Positions 9,063 to 17,132 are shown, numbered from the stretch's first letter. The stretch: 28,962 nucleotides of DNA from an uncultured Oxalobacteraceae bacterium (GCA_946478765.1 CAMLDH010000011.1:1-28962), one strand, 5' to 3'. A program made the numbers and translations. Notes: a model not told the origin generated them from the letters alone.

Positions 9063-9137
9063 AAAAAGGGCGTATTGAACTTGAACGGATCGCTGTCGAG
9101 AAAGACAAGTTTCGTCGACGGCGTCATTCTCCAGATG

Positions 9138-9626
9138 TCATTTTTTCACGGCGTCAAACACAGGCCCCCACAACGGGTGTCCTTTTTCTCCGGGCGCCAG
9201 GTCGAATGCCGGGTCGAGTTTGAGCGCTTTCTGAAACTGCTGCCTACATAAAGTTTTGCGCCCCGACACACAATAACTGAACGCCATGTATTTCAAGGCT
9301 TCCAGTTGCAGCGGTTTGTCTGCCTTCCCTATTTCCGGCGCGCTGCGGAGTCGTTTGATCGCCGCGGCATACTCGCCGTGATTGTATAAATCGACTCCCG
9401 CCTCCAGCGTAGCTTGCGCTGCCGACGGCGCGGCCTTGGCCACATGCGGGATGTTTGCGGCAGTCGCGGCGTTCGCGGGATTTTTGGTGTTTGCCGTGTG
9501 CGCAGGGGAGGGCGTATTCTGCGCCGGCGATGCCGTTATGATCGGTTGATTGCTAGCGCAGCCGGCAACGAACAGGGTTGCAGCAAGAATGCCGATAGAA
9601 CGCGCGCGGTAGGCAGAATTTTTCAT
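9138..9626 (-). CDS. Lipoprotein with TPR-like C-terminal domain, T6SS-cassette associated
   Basis: 162-residue predicted outer-membrane or periplasmic lipoprotein. From the ATG at 9626 it begins MKNSAYRARSIGILAATLF and reaches the lipobox VAGC near residue 23. A low-complexity Ala/Pro/Thr/Asn linker follows (about 25-70). The C-terminal half (75-160) looks like a pair of tetratricopeptide helices: ATLEAGVDLYNHGEYAAAIKRL, then YMAFSYCVSGRKTLCRQQF and ALKLDPAFDL. A TTG at 9662 would put 12 extra residues before the signal peptide, which is less natural. It follows the kinase gene by 69 bp. Similar small TPR lipoproteins occur beside FHA/kinase/phosphatase genes of type VI secretion loci. The precise role is not known to me. 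Confidence 0.78.
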   Translation of the reverse strand: MKNSAYRARSIGILAATLFVAGCASNQPIITASPAQNTPSPAHTANTKNPANAATAANIPHVAKAAPSAAQATLEAGVDLYNHGEYAAAIKRLRSAPEIGKADKPLQLEALKYMAFSYCVSGRKTLCRQQFQKALKLDPAFDLAPGEKGHPLWGPVFDAVKK

Positions 9627-9695
9627 CACATTGTGTTTGACGGATGTCGAAGTTTTTTGCAATTCATCATTCGCGACGCCTTCACGGAGAAGTTC

Positions 9696-11225
9696 TTATT
9701 TGCGCGTTGGTGAGAAATCGTAGTCAATACTACTCGCCTTTTTCGTGCTGATCACAACCTCGACCACGTAATCGGGAAAATGAGGATTCACAATTTTGAG
9801 TTGGTGTTTTCCTTCAGGTAGAACCATTTTTTTCAGAGGCGGGCTGACACCTTTGGATATGCCATCCACAAAAATGGTGCCCCATGGCTTGACCGTCAGC
9901 TTAATCAAGCCGGTCGCGTTCGTGTCCTTGTCCGTGCCTGCCGCTTCGCTGTTCGCGAGGTTCTGCGAGTCGGCGACCGCAGTGCGGGTATTTTGCCGCG
10001 TCTCCAATGGGGTTGTTTCTGCGGCCGCTGGGCTGCTCGCGGCCACGGCCACGGGCGCGGGTGCGGGTGCGGGTGCGGGTGCGGGTGCGGGGTGGTGATT
10101 CAGGGCGAGATATCCGCCGATTCCAGCGGCGAGCGCAACCGCCATCAGCGCCGGCGCCCATCGATATGTTGCCGGCGCCGAATGCACATCCGGGGCAGGC
10201 GCGCTTACGGCATTCGCCAATGGAATCGATGCGACAACCGGTGGCGCAGGTCTGGGCAATGCTGCATTCTCCGGCGCGGCGGTATCCATCCCTAACAACC
10301 GGCTGAATTCTGCGATCGATTGCGGACGGTCTTGCGGCTTGATTGCCAGGCCTTTGTCGATGGCAGATAAAAATTCCTTGCTGAAGCCGCTGTACGAACC
10401 GTTTTGCAGCGGCTCCATCGGGTCCTGCAGCATGCGCGCGACGGAAGTAGGCGGCGTCTTTTTGACAATCGCCGAATAGACGACTGCCGATAACGCATAT
10501 ATATCGGTCCACGGGCCTTGTTGCATCGAATTGTCATCCACGTATTGCTCGACCGGCGCATAACCCGGTTTCAAGATCACCGTGAGTTCGTGCGTCAGAT
10601 CGCCGATGATCTGGCGTGCCGCACCGAAATCGAGCAATACCGCCTCTCCATTCGCCTGGATCATGATGTTGTCGGGTGAAATATCCCGATGCAGGATCTG
10701 CACTTTGTACAGCGCATCAAGCGCTTCGAGTATCGATTGCAGCATCGGCTTGAGCCATGCTTCGGTTACCAGCCCGGGGTCATTCTTGACGATATTCTTG
10801 AGCGTACGGCCTTCGTAATAACGCATGGCCATATACGCAGTCTTGTTCTGTTCCCAGAACCGGTACACTTTTATCAGTGCAGAATGATCGAAATGCGCCA
10901 GCAGTCGCGCTTCATTGATGAAGCTTTTCAAGCCGGTTGCAAATGTCTCCTGATGACGTTTCGATCGCAATACGACACTCTGGTCCTCGCCGCGTGCCGT
11001 CAGCGCCGCAGGCATGTATTCCTTGATGGCGACGGTGCGCTGCAGCGAATGATCGAATGCCAGGTAGACAATGCCGAATCCGCCTTCACCGATAATGCCG
11101 GTCACTTCAAATTCAGCCAGGCGGGCACCGATAGGGAGGCAGTTCTCGGAACCGATACCAATCACATCCGAGGCGTTGTCCGCGCTCGTATTTTTTGCAT
11201 TGGCATTCGGTTCCGGATTGTTCAT
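9696..11225 (-). CDS. Transmembrane serine/threonine protein kinase (PpkA/Stk-like) with PEGA-like tail
   Basis: 509-residue Hanks-type kinase. The cytoplasmic kinase domain (about 38-312) has the glycine loop GEGGFG (46-51), Lys68 in AIKEYMP, the catalytic loop HRDISPDN (Asp181, Asn186) and DFG (199-201), so it should be active. A Pro/Ala-rich juxtamembrane stretch leads to one membrane helix (about 357-376). A Pro-Ala repeat and linker follow, then a C-terminal PEGA-like domain (about 440-505: LTVKPWGTIFVDGISKG, LPEGKHQLKIVNP) that would be periplasmic. The IKEYMP form of the VAIK motif is common in this kinase group. It lies 15 bp after the phosphatase gene in a cassette FHA-phosphatase-kinase-lipoprotein, as in threonine-phosphorylation control of type VI secretion. 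The Pro-Ala stretch is encoded by a pure hexanucleotide repeat at 10061-10090. Confidence 0.9.
   Translation of the reverse strand: MNNPEPNANAKNTSADNASDVIGIGSENCLPIGARLAEFEVTGIIGEGGFGIVYLAFDHSLQRTVAIKEYMPAALTARGEDQSVVLRSKRHQETFATGLKSFINEARLLAHFDHSALIKVYRFWEQNKTAYMAMRYYEGRTLKNIVKNDPGLVTEAWLKPMLQSILEALDALYKVQILHRDISPDNIMIQANGEAVLLDFGAARQIIGDLTHELTVILKPGYAPVEQYVDDNSMQQGPWTDIYALSAVVYSAIVKKTPPTSVARMLQDPMEPLQNGSYSGFSKEFLSAIDKGLAIKPQDRPQSIAEFSRLLGMDTAAPENAALPRPAPPVVASIPLANAVSAPAPDVHSAPATYRWAPALMAVALAAGIGGYLALNHHPAPAPAPAPAPAPVAVAASSPAAAETTPLETRQNTRTAVADSQNLANSEAAGTDKDTNATGLIKLTVKPWGTIFVDGISKGVSPPLKKMVLPEGKHQLKIVNPHFPDYVVEVVISTKKASSIDYDFSPTRK
10061..10090. repeat. Five perfect GTGCGG hexamers inside the kinase gene
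   Basis: Five uninterrupted copies of GTGCGG (10061-10090) with degenerate copies on the left encode the Pro-Ala run right after the kinase's membrane helix. As the unit is six bases, slippage would change the spacer by two residues without a frameshift. Confidence 0.9.
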
Positions 11226-11240
11226 GGTTATTCTTGTCGA

Positions 11241-12062
11241 CTAGGGCGCAGTGTTGCTGATCGTTGCAACTGCCGGTTGTTGTGTCTCTCGTTCACGCAC
11301 CCATAGCGTCTGTGCCGAGTAATTGTCACGCAGCTTGGCGGAAGCGCTGCTGTTCGTGGCAGCGATGCGGCACATGCCGGCAAGCCAGTCATCGGCGTCA
11401 GTCGCCGTGGCCAGGGTGCGTTCCATCTCGTCTTCCGTTATCCACTCCCAGAACCCGTCGGTACAAATCAGGAAAGCATCGCCATCCTCGATCTCGATCA
11501 CATCCGGGGTGACGGCAGGACTGGTGTCGCCCTCGGTTCCGATTGCGGCAAACAGCACATTGCGTTGCGGATGCGTGCGCGCCTGATCGGGTCTGGAATA
11601 TCCGGCATCGATAAATTGCTGGATCAAACTGTGATCCTTCGTCATGCTGTGCAGTTTGCGTTGCCGAAACAGATACACCCGCGTATCGCCCAGATGGGCC
11701 CACAATGCATACCGGTTTTTTTGATCGATCAAGACCGTGGCGACGGTGGCGCTCATGTCCGCCAGCCGTTCTTCGATCTTGCCTTGCGCGACCCGGACAA
11801 TCGCTTGGCCGACATAGGACTGGAGCGCACGAACGCCAAAAGACAGCTCCCGCAGAAAACTGTCGATGACGGTCTTGACGACGATGTTTGATGCGACCTC
11901 GCCTCCGATGTGGCCGCCGGCGCCGTCCGACACCACAAAGCAGGCAAGGCCGTCCTGCTGCGCACTGGCGACAGCATCCTGATTGGATGTCCGTCCCCCG
12001 ACATCGGAGATCTGCGCAAAATCGAGACTGAGGGCAGGGCGAACAGACAAGTCGTTATTCAT
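11241..12062 (-). CDS. PP2C-family serine/threonine phosphatase (PppA/Stp-like)
   Basis: 273-residue metal-dependent phosphatase that would reverse phosphorylation by the neighbouring kinase. Family motifs are clear: DVGGRTSNQDA near the start, VVSDGAGGHIGGEVAS with the metal-binding Asp, LWAHLGDTRVYLFR, and FLICTDGFWEWI near the end with the second conserved Asp. I start at the ATG at 12062 because the family N-terminus (SVRPALSLDFAQISDVGG) begins right after it and GAGG lies just upstream. The open frame continues 57 codons further up, but that part is antisense-like content overlapping the FHA gene. The ATG overlaps the FHA gene's stop by 8 bp, so the two are probably translationally coupled. 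Confidence 0.9.
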   Translation of the reverse strand: MNNDLSVRPALSLDFAQISDVGGRTSNQDAVASAQQDGLACFVVSDGAGGHIGGEVASNIVVKTVIDSFLRELSFGVRALQSYVGQAIVRVAQGKIEERLADMSATVATVLIDQKNRYALWAHLGDTRVYLFRQRKLHSMTKDHSLIQQFIDAGYSRPDQARTHPQRNVLFAAIGTEGDTSPAVTPDVIEIEDGDAFLICTDGFWEWITEDEMERTLATATDADDWLAGMCRIAATNSSASAKLRDNYSAQTLWVRERETQQPAVATISNTAP

Positions 12063-13218
12063 CCTGCGCCTCATTTTGTGCGCGCTCGAGTTCTTTCTCG
12101 TAGGCGGCCAAAAAGGCTTTGCCGAAATGCGTTTGAAAGTCGTGCCTGACTTCCTGATTGATGTTCTCGAACAAGTCGTTGAATTGATCCCACATCCTGG
12201 CTTTACGCTGCGCCGGCAGAACGGCATCGACAAATGAGGCGGTCTTCATCCGCTTTTCAAGCGCTTGCGGATTGAAACGCTTCAGCATTTCGTCTACCAC
12301 GCCATGCATGCCCGCCGTCATGCCATTCTGATGGGCTTGCAAATCCGCGTAGGCATCCTGCATCGCTTCCACCGGCCCCATGAACCCTGGCATTTTCTTG
12401 CGTAACATTTGCGTCAGGACCGTTTGACTGTCGGACAGGAATTTGAGTGGATTATTGTTTCTGACCACCACCATCGTCACATCCGCATGCACCTCGCGCT
12501 TGATCAATGCGCGCGCCCCGACCAATTCGAACGTGCCCTGGATCGCAGCCGCCATCAGCTTGCCGATATTCTCCATGAATTCGGGCGTGAGTCCGGACGT
12601 GAGCGTGACATGCGCAATACCGGCGCCGTTCAGGAAAGCCTGCATCAGCGCCTGACTATCCGGCGCCGGCGCCTTGGCTGCGGACAGCGGCGCGTCATCG
12701 GGAACGGATTGCGGCGTCGACTTTTCGATAAGGATTGCAGGCGCGGAGCCTGGAACATCGCTAGCGCGGGATGGTGCGATGTCCGCTTTTTCGCGGCTTG
12801 GCGGCGGCATTTCATGCGCGCCGGCGGCCGGCACATTGTCGGCTATTGCATGGCCGTCAGAATGGGCGGCCTGTACAGGCGCGTTATTTTCTTTAACCGC
12901 GGTCAAATGCAGTTCGGCGCGCAGAAGATAAAGTCCCATCTGCAATTCGTCACCGGCCTGCAACCCATATTCGCGTTCAAAATCCAGTTCCTCGCCATTG
13001 AGCAAAATCGGATTGGCTTGACTGAGATTAATGATGGAATGGCGTGCGCCGTCACTTTTGATCGACGCCTGGGTACGCGACACAAGATGTTTCGGATCGG
13101 GTAATACAAAATAATTATCATCGCCCCGTCCCAGGGTGCCGCCATCTCGCCCAAACACCGCAAACAAAGGCGCAGGAAATGCCTGGTTGTTATAGGAAAC
13201 AGCGGTGATTTTGATCAT
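12055..13218 (-). CDS. tagH: T6SS-associated FHA-domain protein (TagH/ImpI-like)
   Basis: 387-residue protein with an N-terminal forkhead-associated domain (about 15-100: GRDGGTLGRGDDNYFVL, VSRTQASI, ILLNGEEL) that binds phosphothreonine. A poorly conserved Ala/Pro/Ser linker spans about 110-190. The C-terminal domain (about 195-380) is typical of TagH/VasC/ImpI proteins: LMQAFLNGAGI, RALIKREV, NNPLKF, GFMGPVEAMQDAYADLQAHQ and a charged helical end. In type VI secretion systems this protein couples kinase signalling to assembly. Start ATG at 13218 has AGGAG 8 nt upstream. It is the first gene of the minus-strand cassette. No Tss structural genes appear in the window. Confidence 0.9.
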   Translation of the reverse strand: MIKITAVSYNNQAFPAPLFAVFGRDGGTLGRGDDNYFVLPDPKHLVSRTQASIKSDGARHSIINLSQANPILLNGEELDFEREYGLQAGDELQMGLYLLRAELHLTAVKENNAPVQAAHSDGHAIADNVPAAGAHEMPPPSREKADIAPSRASDVPGSAPAILIEKSTPQSVPDDAPLSAAKAPAPDSQALMQAFLNGAGIAHVTLTSGLTPEFMENIGKLMAAAIQGTFELVGARALIKREVHADVTMVVVRNNNPLKFLSDSQTVLTQMLRKKMPGFMGPVEAMQDAYADLQAHQNGMTAGMHGVVDEMLKRFNPQALEKRMKTASFVDAVLPAQRKARMWDQFNDLFENINQEVRHDFQTHFGKAFLAAYEKELERAQNEAQDE

Positions 13219-13705
13219 TAAACATGCTCCTGACTACGAGAGGGTCAACGGGCAATGGCATCCTCATTTTGTCGCATTGAGGTAGCCTGGAGAAGCGCAG
13301 CGCGTCCGGGTCGCCAGCCGCAAGAACTACTCCTACTAAAGACAGGTAGAGGATTGCTGGACATCATTGTAGCCAATTTGTGAAAAAATGTTTCTTGTTT
13401 GCAAAATATGGGATATTAAAAAAACAGGTAGACAAATATTCGTAACAATCGACCTCCAACTGCTTTTCCTCGCCGCGCGCGTCTTCCGCAAAGCTTGGGA
13501 AAACATGCTTTTGCATTATTGATGTGCAAAGCGTGAAGATGGCAATCACGACCGGCCAATGTAACGGATCGGACGGGTACCTTTTGGGCTTTCTCACAGG
13601 ACAAAAAGTAGAGGCGGAAAGTAGTTGCGAAGAGAGGCGTAAATTGGTTATGTTGCGCGGCATGCCACGCCCCTAACTAAGCCAAGCAATCGAAGCGGCG
13701 CAAAA

Positions 13706-13825
13706 GTGATCGATGACGAGGATGTCGTGTCGCAAATCACCTCTCGACATCAACGAAGAATCGCTGCCATGCACTCCGCTTACCAACGACAGCGGCAAGA
13801 GTTGGCTTCAGTAGAGGATGTATGA
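13706..13825 (+). CDS. Possible 39-residue protein or gene remnant
   Basis: From a GTG the frame reads VIDDEDVVSQITSRHQRR, continues through a Gln/Arg-rich helical stretch, and ends ELASVEDV before TGA. It looks more protein-like than the surrounding AT-rich DNA, and the frame stays open upstream to about 13645. No Shine-Dalgarno is visible, so it may be a decayed gene end. Low confidence. Confidence 0.22.
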   Translation: MIDDEDVVSQITSRHQRRIAAMHSAYQRQRQELASVEDV

Positions 13826-13841
13826 ATGGGATGTATGAATG
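13816..13841. repeat. Perfect 13-bp tandem duplication
   Basis: GGATGTATGAATG occurs twice in a row (13816-13828, 13829-13841) in AT-rich intergenic DNA, overlapping the stop of the possible 39-residue frame. Confidence 0.85.
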
Positions 13842-14023
13842 TGTCAAAGTAGAATTAGTTTTCTTGGTCTTGGAAATGCCGCACTATTTTTTGTACAAGT
13901 TGTTTTATCAGGAAAGAATAATCAATCAATTTTTTCGCCAGCCAAAAATTGATTACTACATAGACAAAAGTAAAAAATACCGCAAACAAAAAAGCGAAAA
14001 ATGCATTCATTCGTTGCAATGCA

Positions 14024-14257
14024 TTATCGGGATTCGCCTCTGATCGGAATCAGATTGTCGATTTCGATTTTGGCTTGTTCGATACTGTCTTCGGTCGCTG
14101 CGTCGACATAGAGAAATCCGGGGAAGATAGTGGTCCGCGTACTGACTGGCGCGTCATCTTTCACAATGTCATATCCGCCATACCATTTTCCATCAGCGCC
14201 ACAACTGGGCTTGGGCCATATGCGATAACCTTTATAGTCGACATGCGTATTGTTCAC
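14024..14257 (-). CDS. Small conserved-looking hypothetical protein
   Basis: 77-residue soluble protein from a GTG start. It has the strand-rich pattern YKGYRIWPKPSCGADGKWYGG YDIVKDD (split here), many aromatic and glycine residues, and a helical acidic end (TEDSIEQAKIEIDNLIPIRGE). This layout resembles small beta-sheet proteins of unknown function found in beta- and gammaproteobacteria; I do not recognise a named family. No clear Shine-Dalgarno is seen before the GTG (GGGAACC is the closest). It lies downstream of the hsp20 gene in the same direction, beyond a terminator, so it probably has its own promoter. Confidence 0.62.
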   Translation of the reverse strand: MNNTHVDYKGYRIWPKPSCGADGKWYGGYDIVKDDAPVSTRTTIFPGFLYVDAATEDSIEQAKIEIDNLIPIRGESR

Positions 14258-14318
14258 GATGGTTCCCGGTTTCCCAATTAACGGGATGAGATTAACAGCC
14301 TCACAAAAACGGGCTCAC

Positions 14319-14351
14319 AAAAAACAGGCCGCGCATGCAGGCACGGCCTGT
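14319..14351 (-). terminator. Rho-independent terminator of hsp20
   Basis: ACAGGCCG (minus, 14351-14344) pairs with CGGCCTGT (14331-14324), a perfect 8-bp stem with a 12-nt loop, followed on the minus strand by TTTTTT. It lies 14 bp past the hsp20 stop. Confidence 0.92.
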
Positions 14352-14364
14352 CATCCTGAAACAA

Positions 14365-14847
14365 TTATTGAATCGTCAGCTTTTTGGTTTGAGCCGATTC
14401 TTTTTTGGGCAAGGTCAGCATCAAAATGCCGTTCTCGAGCTTGGCTTGTGCATTGGCATCATCGACGTCGGCCGGTAGCGTAAAGCTGCGCGCAAATCTT
14501 CTGGTGGAACGCTCCGCATACACAATATTCTCGCCTTCTTTTTGCGCCGACTCGCGCTTTGCCTCACCTTCGATCGATACGCGCCGATTGTCGATGGAAA
14601 CCTGGATGTCTTCTTTCTTCACGCCTGGCAATTCCGCTTCCACTTCAAACGATTTATCCGTCTCGGCCACGTTCAGGCGCGGGCTGACCAACTCGCTGCC
14701 TTCTGTACCCGACAATAACGAAGAATACGGCGTAACCGGTGCAAAAAAGTCTTCAAACATATTTTCAAGGAAACGCCCGAACTGATCGTCTATCGAGGTG
14801 GGACGATAGATTGAAAGCGGTGAAGTGTTACGTCTGACAATATTCAT
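14365..14847 (-). CDS. Small heat-shock protein, Hsp20/alpha-crystallin family
   Basis: 160-residue holdase chaperone. The N-terminal arm (1-50) is FLENMFEDFFAPVTPY-like. The alpha-crystallin domain spans about 50-150: SPRLNVAETDKSFEVEAELP, then GVKKEDIQVSI and NRRVSIEGE, closing with ARSFTLPADVD and LENGILMLTLPK, which contains the conserved GxLxLxLPK-type motif. I start at the second of two adjacent ATGs (14847) because AAAGGAG is 6 nt upstream; the first ATG (14850) would add one Met. The frame stays open for 117 codons upstream with no stop. A sigma32-like promoter (14901-14929) inside that extension supports the short form. A strong terminator follows. Confidence 0.93.
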   Translation of the reverse strand: MNIVRRNTSPLSIYRPTSIDDQFGRFLENMFEDFFAPVTPYSSLLSGTEGSELVSPRLNVAETDKSFEVEAELPGVKKEDIQVSIDNRRVSIEGEAKRESAQKEGENIVYAERSTRRFARSFTLPADVDDANAQAKLENGILMLTLPKKESAQTKKLTIQ

Positions 14848-14853
14848 CATGCT

Positions 14854-14882
14854 CTCCTTTCGTTTAAATAAACAAGATGGAG
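14854..14882 (-). promoter_or_regulatory. Possible RNA thermometer in hsp20 leader
   Basis: In the hsp20 leader, CTCC (14882-14879) can pair with the GGAG of the Shine-Dalgarno (14857-14854). Between them are further U-A and G-U pairs and a GTTT/AAAC hairpin. Imperfect pairing over the ribosome site is typical of small heat-shock gene thermometers, but the helix is short, so this is a suggestion. Confidence 0.3.
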
Positions 14883-14900
14883 TATCACCTCCTACCCGAT

Positions 14901-14929
14901 ATTTAGGATATTGATGCGCCGATTTCAAG
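14901..14929 (-). promoter_or_regulatory. Sigma32-like heat-shock promoter for hsp20
   Basis: On the minus strand CTTGAAA (14929-14923) is followed after 15 bp by CCTAAAT (14907-14901). The -35 box matches the RpoH consensus CTTGAAA exactly, and the -10 box partly matches CCCCATnT. Transcription would start about 45 nt before the hsp20 ATG. Confidence 0.6.
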
Positions 14930-15285
14930 AGCGAGGAGAAGCAACATTCGTCGTGGCGCCATCGCGGGCCTTGCTTGCGACTTATTTCATCAAGAATCAA
15001 ATCGCTCTTTTCATGTCTAAAAAGATTATCTTCAATCCACTGCACTGATGCTTTCTTCACGCTGGCCAATCGCGCCTTGTTTGCGACTTTTACGGCTTGT
15101 CCGGGATACTGTTCGAACAGTATCTGAGCATCAATTTTTACTTCAAGAGAGAAAGCTTTACCGTCCACCGCTATCTTGCCATTGCATGCGTTTCGACGCA
15201 TTTCACGCCGCTCATGTCACGCCGCTTTTTCTTGAAACGAATCTGACGGAAATAGCTTGAGTCATTCAATGTTTTGGGAATCATC

Positions 15286-17097
15286 ATGCGAAATACTGAA
15301 GTTGCCCACGCCGGAACATTCAATCCGGCCGAAATGCCGGTCGCGTTATTGGAGACGCTTTGGCAAAGCGCTCAGCTGATGACGCGCTTTATCGATCATC
15401 AACGATCCACGAAATATCTCAGTATGGCGGACAAGGAAATTGCCCTCCAGGCATTTGCGCAATTAGGCGCGAAAATGATGGCGGACCCATTCCAGGTCAT
15501 GAGAAATCAAGCCCATCCATGGGAGGAGTACATCGCCTTATGGCAATCGACGATGTTCAAAATGCTGGGCCATACCGCTGAACCGGTAATTTTGCCCAAG
15601 AAGTCGGACAAACGCTTTAAGCATGCGCACTGGGAGAAATACTTTATATTTGACTATATCAAGCAGTCGTACCTGATCACATCGCGCTACTTGCACAGCG
15701 TCGTGGTCGGCGTCGAAGGCTTGGACGACGACACCAAGAAAAAGATCGACTTCTATACGCGCCAGTATATTGATGCACTTTCACCGAGCAACTTTGTTCT
15801 GACCAACCCGCAAGTGCTGGATGAAACCTTGCGCAGCGGCGGGATGAACCTCATTCATGGCTTGAAGAATTTGCTCAATGATCTGGAGCGCGGCGGCGGC
15901 CGGGAGTTGCGCATCAAGATGACCGATTCGGACGCCTTTCAACTGGGTGAAAATATTGCAGTGACCAAAGGCGCGGTCATTTACCAGAATGAATTGATGC
16001 AGTTGCTGCAGTACGAGCCGACCACCGATGCCGTCCATAGCCGGCCCTTGCTCATCATTCCGCCTTGGATCAACAAATACTACATTCTCGATTTGCGAGA
16101 GAACAACTCCTTCATTAAATGGGCCGTGGATCAGGGGCACACGGTGTTCGTGATTTCATGGGTAAATCCCGATGCGGCATTGGCGCACAAGAATTTTGAA
16201 GACTATCTGCTGGAGGGGCCGTTGGCAGCACTCGATGCGATAGAGAAGGCGACGGGCGAAAGCACGGTCAATGCAATCGGGTATTGTCTCGGCGGCACCT
16301 TGCTGGCCACATTATTGGCGTATCTGGCCGAGAAAAAAGTAATGAGTATTGCCAGTGCGACTTTTTTCACGACCTTGCTTGATTTCACCGATCCTGGGGA
16401 GATGAGCGTTTTTACAGACGACAAGACACTGTCGGCGCTTGAAACACGCATGAATAAGCAGGGTTATCTCGATGCGCATGACATGGCGCATGCCTTTAAT
16501 CTGTTGCGTTCCAATGATTTGATCTGGACCTTCGTCGTCAATAATTATCTGCTCGGAAAACAACCGCTGCCTTTTGATTTGCTCTATTGGAATTCCGATT
16601 CCACGCGGATGCCTGCGACGATGCATAGTTTTTATTTGCGCAATATGTACCGAAAAAATCTGCTGAAGGTACCCGGCGGCATTCGTCTCAATGGTGTTCC
16701 CATCAACATTCGCAAGGTGGATGTTCCCAGCTACTTTTTTTCGGCGGTAGAGGATCACATCGCGCCATGGAAATCGGTATATGGCGGCACGGCGCTGCTC
16801 TCCGGTCCGAACCACTTTGCACTAGGGGAAGCGGGCCATATTGCCGGTGTCGTCAATCCTCCCGGCGCCAACAACAAGTATGGGTATTGGGCGGGATCGA
16901 ACATGCCCCCCGATCCCGAGCAATGGCTGTCGCATGCGCGCCACCATAAGGGATCGTGGTGGGAAGACTGGCAGCGCTGGGTTGCACCGCATGCGGGAGA
17001 CAAGCAAGTCGCGCGCGTGCCGGGAGGCGGACGGCTTCAACCGATTGAGCCTGCACCCGGTTCTTATGTAAAACATCGATTTGACGTTGGAAGGTAA
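15286..17097 (+). CDS. phaC: Class I poly(3-hydroxyalkanoate) synthase
   Basis: 603-residue cytoplasmic/granule-bound PHA polymerase that joins 3-hydroxyacyl-CoA (mainly C3-C5) into polyester. The lipase-like box GYCLGGT holds the nucleophile Cys334; the other triad members are Asp490 in VEDHIAPW and His518 in GEAGHIAGV. Spacing agrees with Cupriavidus PhaC (Cys319/Asp480/His508). Typical N-terminal PhaC_N features (DPFQVMRNQ, then FDYIKQSYLITSRYLH) and the C-terminal WWEDWQRWV are present. Length is normal for class I. I start at the ATG at 15286 with GGGA upstream; a TTG at 15274 would add four residues. No phaA, phaB or phasin gene is adjacent; the BktB-like thiolase at 2598 could supply precursors. 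It is divergent from hsp20. Confidence 0.95.
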   Translation: MRNTEVAHAGTFNPAEMPVALLETLWQSAQLMTRFIDHQRSTKYLSMADKEIALQAFAQLGAKMMADPFQVMRNQAHPWEEYIALWQSTMFKMLGHTAEPVILPKKSDKRFKHAHWEKYFIFDYIKQSYLITSRYLHSVVVGVEGLDDDTKKKIDFYTRQYIDALSPSNFVLTNPQVLDETLRSGGMNLIHGLKNLLNDLERGGGRELRIKMTDSDAFQLGENIAVTKGAVIYQNELMQLLQYEPTTDAVHSRPLLIIPPWINKYYILDLRENNSFIKWAVDQGHTVFVISWVNPDAALAHKNFEDYLLEGPLAALDAIEKATGESTVNAIGYCLGGTLLATLLAYLAEKKVMSIASATFFTTLLDFTDPGEMSVFTDDKTLSALETRMNKQGYLDAHDMAHAFNLLRSNDLIWTFVVNNYLLGKQPLPFDLLYWNSDSTRMPATMHSFYLRNMYRKNLLKVPGGIRLNGVPINIRKVDVPSYFFSAVEDHIAPWKSVYGGTALLSGPNHFALGEAGHIAGVVNPPGANNKYGYWAGSNMPPDPEQWLSHARHHKGSWWEDWQRWVAPHAGDKQVARVPGGGRLQPIEPAPGSYVKHRFDVGR

Positions 17098-17132
17098 GGA
17101 ACGTGTATGAACCTTTAAATCGAGTCTGCCCT

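Larger units (their letters stand above)
8754..9137. other. Gene-poor spacer between operons
   Basis: I see no convincing gene here. It holds a 12-bp palindrome TTGATCGATCAA (8799-8810), a long hairpin (8822-8862) and a perfect 17-bp tandem duplication (9029-9062), each listed separately where useful. Two open frames (8796-8981 plus, 8867-9127 minus) lack good ribosome sites and recognisable content. Confidence 0.5.
13219..14023. other. AT-rich intergenic region, mostly without genes
   Basis: About 800 bp with lower GC than the flanks. Apart from a possible 39-residue frame (13706-13825) and a 13-bp tandem repeat (13816-13841) I see nothing firm. Two longer open frames (13364-13663 minus; 13822-14043 plus) have no ribosome site and a composition typical of AT-rich non-coding DNA. 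Promoters for the tagH operon should lie in the first 150 bp, but I cannot point to clear -35/-10 boxes. Confidence 0.4.
14848..15201 (-). other. In-frame open extension upstream of hsp20
   Basis: The hsp20 reading frame continues upstream without a stop to an ATG at 15201 (117 codons). Part of it looks protein-like (AFSLEVKIDAQILFEQYPGQ, VKKASVQWIEDNLF). No good Shine-Dalgarno precedes that ATG, and the heat-shock-type promoter lies inside it. It may be a gene remnant fused in frame, or chance. Confidence 0.25.

Noticed and set aside
8867..9127. 86-codon minus-strand frame
   Set aside because: GGAG is only one base from the ATG, the frame includes the recent 17-bp duplication, and the product looks random.
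12063..12233. N-terminal extension of the PP2C frame
   Set aside because: It overlaps the tagH coding end, has no phosphatase motifs, and the ATG at 12062 has a good ribosome site.
13364..13663. 99-codon minus-strand frame
   Set aside because: AT-rich non-coding DNA with no ribosome site; product composition looks random.
13822..14043. 73-codon plus-strand frame
   Set aside because: Lys/Tyr/Ile-rich from AT-rich DNA; starts within the 13-bp tandem repeat and overlaps the better-supported gene on the minus strand.
15231..15257. Second sigma32 promoter before phaC
   Set aside because: CTTGAAA is present at 15231-15237 but no CCCCAT-like -10 box follows at proper spacing.
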